This document shows, piece by piece, positions 1-5,962 of a stretch of 6,603 nt of DNA. The DNA comes from Bacteroidales bacterium. GTDB lineage: Bacteria; Bacteroidota; Bacteroidia; Bacteroidales; PUMT01. The stretch's first letter is position 1; each line of letters begins with the position of its first letter. The stretch spans positions 1 to 6,603 of the forward strand of contig SLOS01000396.1 in NCBI GenBank assembly GCA_007132365.1, given 5' to 3'. The notes under the pieces were generated by a model that did not search any database, was not told the origin of the DNA, and was given only the letters and a program-made list of their open reading frames with translations. A program made the position numbers and the translations under genes.

Positions 1-3
1 CCC

Positions 4-35
4 AAAAGCCTTGAGATGCTGAGAGAAGCTTTTAG
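4..35 (+). terminator. Possible stem-loop terminator of an upstream gene
   Basis: AAAAG-c-CTT at 4-12 can pair with AAGCTTTT at 26-33. This gives an 8-bp stem with one bulged C and a loop of about 13 bases, with the T-run of the 3' arm taking the place of a U-tract. It lies just upstream of the next promoter, where a gene entering from the left could end. The stem is A/T-rich and weak and no upstream gene is visible, so the call is tentative. Confidence 0.22.
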
Positions 36-64
36 TTAAAATATCAGGATTTTTCTTAACTTTG
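31..64 (+). promoter_or_regulatory. Bacteroidota-type promoter for the TonB-C-like gene
   Basis: TAACTTTG at 57-64 is an exact match to the Bacteroidota -7 consensus TAnnTTTG used by their divergent primary sigma factor. The -33 element (TTTG/TTG) is weak: the nearest candidate is TTTA at 31-34, with a 22-base spacer. Transcription would start around 70-72, leaving a leader of only about 6-14 bases before the ATGs at 78 and 84. Confidence 0.5.
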
Positions 65-77
65 CATTAAAATCAGG

Positions 78-626
78 ATGATCATGAGGCAAAAGAAGAA
101 CAAAAAAAGATCCTGCACTACAGGACGATTAACTTTGATCCCGCTTTTTACCTTGCTGTTTTCAGTTTTCCTGACCCTGCAGGGGGCAGGAGCCCAGGAT
201 GGCCAGGTTAATGAAAACCCGGCTCTTCACCGGCTTCGGATTAATGAATCTGACCCGGTAATTGAAAAAACAACTGATGATCTGTGTTCAATAAATGCTA
301 TCAGAAGATTCCTGGCCGGGAAAATAAGATATCCCGAGGCTGCTGCTGAAGCCGGTCAGTCCGGGACAGTGGAATTATATGCCAGGGTCAACAACCAGGG
401 ATTGATAAATGAAATACTTGAACTTCAGCCGGTAAGGGATTATATAGAAGTTAATGAAATTGTAATATCAGCTGCTGCCCCGGTAGGTAAGGAAATAATT
501 GTTTCATCCAGACATGCCAGCCTGGTCGCAGAAAGCCGGAGAGTTTTAATGGCGCTTCCCAGGTGCGATATCCAGGAAATCTTCGGTCAGACCCTCAAAT
601 TCACTTTTAAATTCGTACTTCAGTAA
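78..626 (+). CDS. Secreted protein with a TonB C-terminal-like domain
   Basis: The 182-residue product begins with a basic stretch (KKNKKR) and a hydrophobic segment at about residues 18-35, ending in AGA|QD. This fits a type I signal peptide cut near residue 39. The remainder resembles the TonB C-terminal fold: IRYPEAAAEAGQSGTVELYARV at about 83-104 matches the usual 'YP..A...G..G.V...' strand-turn-strand, and SRRVLMALPRC...GQTLKFTFKFVLQ at the end matches the usual 'A..v...P.w.P....G....v.f..P..F' tail. The region at about 125-150 looks longer than in typical copies. There is no uncleaved anchor helix and no proline-rich spacer, and no exbB/exbD nearby, so it is probably not an energy-coupling TonB. 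It is more likely a periplasmic or envelope protein using the fold for binding. The mature part has two cysteines (residues 70 and 163). An alternative start at 84 has AGGA five bases upstream and is as plausible as 78. The specific role is unknown. Confidence 0.75.
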   Translation: MIMRQKKNKKRSCTTGRLTLIPLFTLLFSVFLTLQGAGAQDGQVNENPALHRLRINESDPVIEKTTDDLCSINAIRRFLAGKIRYPEAAAEAGQSGTVELYARVNNQGLINEILELQPVRDYIEVNEIVISAAAPVGKEIIVSSRHASLVAESRRVLMALPRCDIQEIFGQTLKFTFKFVLQ

Positions 627-639
627 ACAGCAGCAGTTA

Positions 640-670
640 TTTCAACAATACCCTATCTTGTTTACTTTTG
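640..670 (+). promoter_or_regulatory. Bacteroidota-type promoter for the TauE/SafE gene
   Basis: TACTTTTG at 663-670 matches the -7 consensus TAnnTTTG exactly. TTTC at 640-643 differs by one base from the -33 TTTG and is separated from it by the preferred 19 bases. Transcription would begin near 676, about 20 bases before the ATG at 696. A promoter here implies that the permease is expressed separately from the gene upstream. Confidence 0.6.
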
Positions 671-695
671 CAGAAATTATTTTGAAGACCTATGT

Positions 696-1451
696 ATGCT
701 TTCTGAGCTGGCTCTATCGCTTTCATTTATTGAATGGGGTGTAATGGTTATGGCTGCCTTGTTTATAGGCATGGCTAAATCCGGAATTTTTGGTTTGGGC
801 GTCCTTGTTCCTCCAATTCTTGCTGCTGTATTTGGCGGCAAAGTTTCTTCCGGGTTATTGCTTCCGATGTTGTCAATGGCCGATATTTTTGCCGTGCTTT
901 ACTATAACCGTCATGCCAGCTGGCCTCATTTGTGGAAACTTTTCCCGTTTGCAGCAGCAGGTGTGATCATTGCAATTTGGGTCGGGGCAGCTATTAACGA
1001 CCATACTTTCAAAGTGATCATGGCTTTCTTCATTTTAGGCGGAATACCGGTAATGATATGGCGGGAACAAATGAAAAATGCAAAACCCCTTGCAGGTAAC
1101 TGGTGGTCAGGGAGTTTTTTTGGCATCACAGGGGGATTCAGCACCATGATCGGAAATACTGCCGGGCCTATAATGAGCCTGTACCTGCTGGCAATGCAGC
1201 TTCCCAAGAATGTGCTTATCGGTACTGGAGCATGGTTCTTTTTGGTTATTAATCTGTTTAAAATACCTTTCCACGTCTACATCTGGGAAACCATTACCAT
1301 AGAGTCATTTTCCCTGAACCTGCTGATGTGGCCGGTAATACTCACGGGAGGATTTCTGGGCGTGCGGCTGGTGCGCATCATACCGGAGAAGCCCTTCAGA
1401 TGGCTTGTGATCATTATGACGGCACTGGCTTCATTGCGATTGCTGTTTTGA
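696..1451 (+). CDS. TauE/SafE-family membrane permease (putative sulfite/organosulfonate exporter)
   Basis: This 251-residue, strongly hydrophobic protein has about seven to eight membrane segments, at roughly residues 13-47, 52-70, 81-100, 105-122, 137-167, 173-196, 207-228 and 234-251. The family's two-repeat layout is visible: GMAKSGIFGLGVLVPPILA in the first half and GGFSTMIGNTAGPIMSLYLL in the second are the paired conserved motifs of TauE/SafE (formerly DUF81). Length is normal for the family. Members move small anions such as sulfite, sulfoacetate or other organosulfur compounds across the inner membrane, but the substrate cannot be read from sequence and no sulfur-metabolism gene lies nearby. 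The start at 696 is preferred because the ATG at 692, in another frame, meets a stop after three more codons; there is no Shine-Dalgarno sequence, as is usual in this phylum. The family call is firm; the substrate is unknown. Confidence 0.88.
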   Translation: MLSELALSLSFIEWGVMVMAALFIGMAKSGIFGLGVLVPPILAAVFGGKVSSGLLLPMLSMADIFAVLYYNRHASWPHLWKLFPFAAAGVIIAIWVGAAINDHTFKVIMAFFILGGIPVMIWREQMKNAKPLAGNWWSGSFFGITGGFSTMIGNTAGPIMSLYLLAMQLPKNVLIGTGAWFFLVINLFKIPFHVYIWETITIESFSLNLLMWPVILTGGFLGVRLVRIIPEKPFRWLVIIMTALASLRLLF

Positions 1452-1704
1452 TTGCTGCCGGATTTTCCAGGCCTGTAATCTCCAATAATTACTCAGCTAG
1501 GCCGTTGTCATCGTAATAGACATCAGTGGCTACATCATGCTGGAGGAAATGCTGGATTCCTAAGGTGAACTTTTAATCAGTATAACTTCCATCTCAACAG
1601 TCACTTACGTACTCAGAGCATCATCCCGTGCCAGAGTTTTCTATATCAGGCTTGTAGCAATATAAGGGAAATGATATTTAAAAGATTCCGTGTAAATAAT
1701 GTTC
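1452..1704. other. Convergent intergenic region, no gene supported
   Basis: These 253 bases separate the 3' ends of the permease and the mannosidase. I see no tRNA, no rho-independent terminator with a convincing stem and T-tract for either gene, and no ORF with family resemblance. CAGGCCTG at 1468-1475 is a short perfect palindrome, and GGCCT (1470-1474) could pair with AGGCC (1499-1503) over a 24-base loop, but both are weak. A 27-codon open stretch on the minus strand (1489-1572) and a 20-codon stretch on the plus strand (1501-1563) are treated as chance or, at most, decayed coding remnants. Confidence 0.5.
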
Positions 1705-4296
1705 TTACCTGAGATCATTCAGTGAGATAATATTAATGTCTGTTACAGGATCTAATATCAGGTCTGTTGTAATTTTTATTGTTTTTTCCCTGCCGGGTAA
1801 CAGGTCAAAGTAATTATCGCTGAACGTTCCCTTTCCGCCAGGTATATCTATAAAAAGGTTTCTTTCCAGGACATCGGAAAACAGTTCCAGCTCGTAACCT
1901 TTCCTGACTTTTCTAAGAGCAAACCAGACATCTGAAGGGGGAAGGTCCAGATATTTAGGGGCAGCGAAATAAAAGTTGCTGGTGGCAACTTCTTTTCCCT
2001 CAACTACTAAATCAGTTACCAGTACAATACTTCCCGGCCGGTCGCCTGCCGGCAATTCAGACTCTTGTATTGAATGAGCCAGCGAACTGGTGTTGGCGGG
2101 TATGTTGACAGGCAGTGTATCTGCCCAAAGTATATTCCCGTTAAACTCCATCAGGCTGAGGGTAATTTCTGCCTCAAACGGCTCAAGTTTATCCGATACC
2201 ACATATGTATTAACTTGATCCCCTTCAATTACCGATGATACTATTACCTTTTCGTATGCTTTTTTTATTGCATAGTGAGAAGCTTTCCACCTGTTGTGAT
2301 AGTCAACGGTAGACCATGACACTGTCGGCCAGCAATCGTTCAGTTGCCAGTACAAAGTCCCCATGCAGTGGGGCATTGCACGTCTGTGGGCTTCGACGGC
2401 AGTTTTATACCCTTTTGCCTGCAGGAGCTGGCTGACATAAGTAAAATCTTTGAAATCATCAGGTACATTATAGTACATTTCCATATACCACCTGATCATA
2501 TCATTTCCGTCAAAACCCGGTTCAATATAGGGCATATTGCTTCTTTGCCTGTGCCTCATCACATCCGAATCAATATCCCAATCGTCAGGTTCAGAAAAGT
2601 TTTCAATTGTATGCATTCCGGGAAAAGCCTGCAGTCCCCATTCACTTACGAACCTGGGAACGTTGTTGGCATAGTTTGAGAACGGCTGCCTGCCAAACCA
2701 GACGGTCCAGTCATGCTCATCACCCGATTTGCGGTCCGCCAGCTGATTGCCGACAGAAGAAGGGGAGGAGGACCAGTACGAATTTTTGGGATCAAATTCT
2801 GCAACTGCCCCGGGCAGTATATCATAAAATATTCTCTCATAGGTTTTCCACATGAAATCCCTTTGCTGAGGGGTGTAAAGATCCTGCCAGCCCCAGTGGT
2901 GCCAGCCGTGCAGGTTTTCGTTATTGCCGCACCATAGTGCGACGGATGCGTGGTTGCGCAGTCTTTTTACATTATATTCCGCCTCTTTTCTTATGTTTTC
3001 AAGATGGGCCTCATCGCCCGGCTGGAGATTGCAGGCAAACATAAAATCCTGCCATACCAGCAGTCCGTTACGGTTACACAGCTCATAGAAATAATCTTCT
3101 TCGTAGATGGCACCGCCCCATACCCTGAGCATGTTCATATTGGCTTCAACGGCATTGTTTATCAGGTTTTTATACATCTCTTCCGTTACCCGCGGAGTTA
3201 AGGTCTCCGATGGAATTATATTGGCTCCTTTCATGAAAACGGGTATGCCGTTTACCTCGAAATGAAAACTATGACCTACCTCGTCAGGATCCTGGACAAG
3301 TTTTATGGTTCGAACCCCGTAATCAAGCTCATATTTGTCAATTACAGTCCTTTTATGTTCCAGCCTGAAACTGAAATCGTAAAGGTGAGGTTCTCCAAGC
3401 CCGTTTGTCCACCATAAGTCAGGATTATATATCGAGAATTCAAGCCTTGTATCATTAATACCTTTGCTTAATGTAATGTTTTCAGAAACTCCGGAGGGCT
3501 CGCCGTTTATGTAAAGGGAAAGCAGGTAGTTTTCCCCGGTAAGGGAATGTATTTGAACATCTGCAATTATTCCGGCCCTGAGACTATCTGCCGAAATTGT
3601 CTGCAGGTATATATCTTTAATTCTGGCTTTATCCCATGCCCTGAGGTAAACCGGCCGCCAGATGCCGGAAGTCACCAGCCTGGGGCCCCAGTCCCATCCA
3701 TAATGAAAGGGAGCCTTCCGGGTAAAAACGCTGGTCCGTTCCCCGACCGGTGCCTGTTCATTGACAGAAGGTATCCGGTAATCAATTTTTCCCAGCTTTT
3801 TCATTCCTTCCCTTACCGGGGAAAGAAAAAGTATACGCAGCTCATTTTCTCCTGATTTAAGAAAATCCCTGCATTCAACTTCCCGGCCAACGAACATATT
3901 GTCTGCTTCCAGGATCAATTCATCGTTGAGAAAAATATGAGCATAGGTATCCAGACCCTTGAAAATAAGCTCAACTTTATCTTTTGCAAGGATATCATCG
4001 GACACATTGAAAGTAGTCCTGTACAACCAGTCCTCCTGCTCAATCCACTGCACATCGTTTTCATTCATCCTGTAGAAGAAGTCCCCGATTTGTCCATTGG
4101 CCAACAGATCGGTATGTACGGTCCCTGGTACTTCCGCCTTTAACCATGAATCGGAGCCTGCCTGGCTGAACTGCCAGTTCTCTTTTATCTCTGTCATAAC
4201 AGGTAGTTTTTGTTTTGTCTTCCGGGTGCATGTAGTAAAAACCAACGCTAAAAAGCTCAGCAACAGAAGACCGGCAGGAATAAACTTATTTTTCAT
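1705..4296 (-). CDS. GH2 beta-mannosidase, predicted lipoprotein
   Basis: The 863-residue product belongs to glycoside hydrolase family 2 and most resembles beta-mannosidases, which release mannose from the non-reducing ends of beta-mannosides (manno-oligosaccharides, N-glycan core). Its N-terminus (MKNKF, a Leu-rich core, then VFTTC) suggests a signal peptidase II site with Cys23 as the lipidated residue. The basic stretch after it lacks the acidic export signal of surface lipoproteins, so a periplasm-facing position is inferred. Domains in order are a sugar-binding jelly roll (about 35-220, with KAPFHYGWDWGPR at 194-206), an Ig-like domain (225-330), the catalytic TIM barrel (335-680) and C-terminal Ig-like domains (690-860). 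Catalytic residues are visible: acid/base Glu460 in WCGNNEN and nucleophile Glu552 in FVSEWG. RVWGGA (391-396) and QLNDCWP (651-657) are also conserved. Length is normal and the frame is intact. No SusC/SusD pair, other glycosidase or regulator lies beside it within the window. It is transcribed alone on the minus strand, divergent from crtI, with no Shine-Dalgarno sequence. Confidence 0.93.
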   Translation of the reverse strand: MKNKFIPAGLLLLSFLALVFTTCTRKTKQKLPVMTEIKENWQFSQAGSDSWLKAEVPGTVHTDLLANGQIGDFFYRMNENDVQWIEQEDWLYRTTFNVSDDILAKDKVELIFKGLDTYAHIFLNDELILEADNMFVGREVECRDFLKSGENELRILFLSPVREGMKKLGKIDYRIPSVNEQAPVGERTSVFTRKAPFHYGWDWGPRLVTSGIWRPVYLRAWDKARIKDIYLQTISADSLRAGIIADVQIHSLTGENYLLSLYINGEPSGVSENITLSKGINDTRLEFSIYNPDLWWTNGLGEPHLYDFSFRLEHKRTVIDKYELDYGVRTIKLVQDPDEVGHSFHFEVNGIPVFMKGANIIPSETLTPRVTEEMYKNLINNAVEANMNMLRVWGGAIYEEDYFYELCNRNGLLVWQDFMFACNLQPGDEAHLENIRKEAEYNVKRLRNHASVALWCGNNENLHGWHHWGWQDLYTPQQRDFMWKTYERIFYDILPGAVAEFDPKNSYWSSSPSSVGNQLADRKSGDEHDWTVWFGRQPFSNYANNVPRFVSEWGLQAFPGMHTIENFSEPDDWDIDSDVMRHRQRSNMPYIEPGFDGNDMIRWYMEMYYNVPDDFKDFTYVSQLLQAKGYKTAVEAHRRAMPHCMGTLYWQLNDCWPTVSWSTVDYHNRWKASHYAIKKAYEKVIVSSVIEGDQVNTYVVSDKLEPFEAEITLSLMEFNGNILWADTLPVNIPANTSSLAHSIQESELPAGDRPGSIVLVTDLVVEGKEVATSNFYFAAPKYLDLPPSDVWFALRKVRKGYELELFSDVLERNLFIDIPGGKGTFSDNYFDLLPGREKTIKITTDLILDPVTDINIISLNDLR

Positions 4297-4358
4297 ATGT
4301 CGGGGTAATTATTCTGTTAAATATGCAATTAAATCTGATCAAATATGCCGGTAAATGA

Positions 4359-4373
4359 TATTTTTTTAACAAA
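4359..4373. repeat. 15-bp direct repeat, copy 1
   Basis: TATTTTTTTAACAAA at 4359-4373 is repeated exactly at 4471-4485, 112 bp away, in the same orientation. The last four bases of this copy (CAAA, 4370-4373) form part of the mannosidase -7 element on the minus strand. The sequence is A/T-rich, so its low complexity lessens its weight. Confidence 0.5.
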
Positions 4374-4398
4374 TTTATAAAATTAAAACCTGATCAAA
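4370..4398 (-). promoter_or_regulatory. Bacteroidota-type promoter for the beta-mannosidase
   Basis: Read on the minus strand, TAAATTTG (4377-4370) is an exact match to the -7 consensus TAnnTTTG. TTTG (4398-4395) is an exact -33 element, with a 17-base spacer, slightly short of the preferred 19. Transcription would start near 4364, giving an untranslated leader of about 67 bases. The -33 element lies inside the inverted repeat at 4390-4404, so a protein bound there could block this promoter. Confidence 0.6.
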
Positions 4399-4404
4399 GA
4401 TCAG
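4390..4404. repeat. Inverted repeat CTGATC-AAA-GATCAG over the mannosidase -33 element
   Basis: CTGATCAAAGATCAG is a perfect 6+6 bp inverted repeat with a 3-base centre. It contains the -33 TTTG of the mannosidase promoter and lies about 83 bases upstream of crtI. One half plus the centre, CTGATCAAA, recurs at 4335-4343 in the mannosidase leader. The position suits an operator, but no regulator gene is visible to pair with it. Confidence 0.35.
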
Positions 4405-4470
4405 CCGGAACCAAATTTATTGACGGGCCTAATGAACAAAGGCACTATATGGGTGTTTAATATTATTAAT

Positions 4471-4485
4471 TATTTTTTTAACAAA
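4471..4485. repeat. 15-bp direct repeat, copy 2, abutting the crtI start
   Basis: This exact second copy of TATTTTTTTAACAAA ends one base before the crtI ATG at 4487. It supplies the A-rich context before the start codon that Bacteroidota favour in place of a Shine-Dalgarno sequence. No TTTG occurs on the plus strand between 4297 and 4486, so crtI has no consensus -7 element. TATTTTTT here is one base from consensus but would give an almost leaderless transcript and has no -33 partner. Confidence 0.5.
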
Positions 4486-4486
4486 A

Positions 4487-5962
4487 ATGTCTGCAAAAGC
4501 AATCATAATCGGTGCGGGTTTCTCAGGTCTGTCAGCAGCCTCAGTTCTTGCAAAAGAGGGTTTACAGGTAAAGGTCTTTGAAAAGAACAAACTTCCGGGT
4601 GGGCGTGCCAGGAAACTTGAGGAAAATGGCTTTTTGTTTGATATGGGTCCAAGCTGGTACTGGCTTCCCGATGTCTTTGAACGGTTTTTCAATCTCTTCG
4701 GGAAATCTTCAGCTGATTATTACAAACTTGTCAGACTCGACCCATCATACAGGGTTTTTTACAGTAAGGATGAAATAGTTGATGTTCCTGCCGGAAGAGA
4801 TAATGTCATTGAGCTTTTCGAATCAATTGAAAGAGGAAGCGGAAAAAAACTTGCAAAGTTCCTTGATGAGGCAGAGTACAAATACAGGGTGGGGGTTAAT
4901 CAGCTGGTTTACAAACCCGCCAGGTCGCTGTTTGAATTTGTACGATGGGATGTTTTTAAGGGAATATTCCGTTTGCACCTGCTGAAGTCTTTTCATAATT
5001 ACGTGAGAAAGAATTTTAAGGATCCCAGAATCTGGCCACTTCTGGAGTTTCCGGTCATTTTCCTGGGGGCAACTCCAAAACGGACACCTGCTCTGTACAG
5101 TCTTATGAACCATGCTGATATAGGACTTGGAACCTGGTATCCAATGGGAGGGATGTTTGAAGTTATAGCGGGATTCGTCAAACTTGCTGAATCACTGGGT
5201 GTTGAATTTTATTATGACAGCCCGGTCGAAAAAATAATTACCTCAGAAAACAAGGTAACCGGTGTAACAGTCAATGGAAAATTTCATGAAGCCGATTTTA
5301 TAGTAGGGTCGGCTGATTATCATCATATTGAACAGTCGCTGCTTCCTGAAAATAAAACCAACTATACTGAAAAATACTGGAACAGCCGGGAAATGGCTCC
5401 TTCATCGCTGATGTATTATCTCGGACTGGATCGAAAGTTTCAAAACATGATCCATCATAATCTTTTCTTCGACCAGGATTTTGAGGTCCATGCCACTGAG
5501 CTTTTTGAAAAACAGCAATGGCCGTCCAATCCGCTTCTGTATACTTCAGTAACATCAAAGACTGATCCGCTTGTTGCCCCCGAAACTATGGAAAACCTTG
5601 TTGTATTGATACCGGTTGCACCGGGACTTGAAGACAGTGAATCGGTCAGGGAGAAATACTATAACCTGGTTATGGATCGGCTGGAAACTCTCACAGGTGA
5701 GCCTGTCCGCGATCACATTGTGTTCAGAAAAAGCTATGCGCACAATGATTTTTCTTCCGACTACAATGCTTTCAAAGGAAATGCATATGGTTTGGGTAAT
5801 ACTCTTATGCAGACTGCAATTTTAAAACCAAAGCTTCATTCGGCTAAACTAAGGAACATGGTCTATGCAGGGCAGCTCACAACACCCGGACCCGGAGTGC
5901 CTCCCACAATTATCAGCGGTCAGGTTGCTGCAGGAGAAATTATTAAAATGATACGAAAATGA
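4487..5962 (+). CDS. crtI: Phytoene desaturase (CrtI-type carotenoid desaturase)
   Basis: The 491-residue product is an FAD-dependent carotenoid desaturase of the CrtI family, which introduces double bases-pair-conjugating desaturations into phytoene, usually ending at neurosporene or lycopene, at the inner face of the membrane. The N-terminal Rossmann fold shows IIIGAGFSGLSAA (residues 6-18) with GxGxxG, the ribose-binding acidic residue at Glu32 (VFEKN) and PGGRARKLEENGF (37-49), which is diagnostic of the desaturase/amine-oxidase group. The conserved substrate-side stretch FDMGPSWYWLPDVFE follows at 51-65. The C-terminal FAD-binding motif is VYAGQLTTPGPGVPPTIISG (459-478), the version common in Bacteroidota. 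Length is normal for the family. The start at 4487 puts the GxGxxG motif at the expected distance from the N-terminus. The stop overlaps the start of crtB by 4 bp (ATGA), so the two are translationally coupled, and this partner supports phytoene as the substrate. The number of desaturation steps cannot be told from sequence, and a different carotenoid desaturase activity is possible. Confidence 0.93.
   Translation: MSAKAIIIGAGFSGLSAASVLAKEGLQVKVFEKNKLPGGRARKLEENGFLFDMGPSWYWLPDVFERFFNLFGKSSADYYKLVRLDPSYRVFYSKDEIVDVPAGRDNVIELFESIERGSGKKLAKFLDEAEYKYRVGVNQLVYKPARSLFEFVRWDVFKGIFRLHLLKSFHNYVRKNFKDPRIWPLLEFPVIFLGATPKRTPALYSLMNHADIGLGTWYPMGGMFEVIAGFVKLAESLGVEFYYDSPVEKIITSENKVTGVTVNGKFHEADFIVGSADYHHIEQSLLPENKTNYTEKYWNSREMAPSSLMYYLGLDRKFQNMIHHNLFFDQDFEVHATELFEKQQWPSNPLLYTSVTSKTDPLVAPETMENLVVLIPVAPGLEDSESVREKYYNLVMDRLETLTGEPVRDHIVFRKSYAHNDFSSDYNAFKGNAYGLGNTLMQTAILKPKLHSAKLRNMVYAGQLTTPGPGVPPTIISGQVAAGEIIKMIRK

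Noticed and set aside
926..1207. 93-codon ORF on the minus strand inside the TauE/SafE gene
   Set aside because: It lies wholly inside a well-supported membrane protein gene and its translation resembles no family; it is an antisense shadow.
1468..1503. GGCCT/AGGCC pairing as a terminator for the permease
   Set aside because: The stem is only 5 bp with a 24-base loop and no T-tract follows, so it does not meet the pattern of an intrinsic terminator.
1328..1516. 62-codon plus-strand ORF overlapping the 3' end of the permease
   Set aside because: Most of it overlaps the permease's last membrane segments in another frame, it has no recognisable domain and it has no promoter of its own.
1501..1563. 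20-codon plus-strand stretch containing IDISGY, reminiscent of cyclase-type DISGF motifs
   Set aside because: It is preceded by an in-frame TAG, is too short to be a domain, and is antisense to the other short open stretch; a five-residue match is not evidence.
2344..4143. Several plus-strand ORFs of 68-111 codons opposite the mannosidase
   Set aside because: All are antisense to an intact GH2 gene with complete catalytic motifs, and none shows domain resemblance.
4446..4453. TATATGGG as a possible -7 element for crtI
   Set aside because: It matches only four of the six fixed positions of TAnnTTTG, and the only upstream TTG (4420-4422) is 23 bases away.
4429..4692. 87-codon minus-strand ORF across the crtI start
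   Set aside because: It is antisense to the conserved FAD-binding N-terminus of crtI and has no homology signal.
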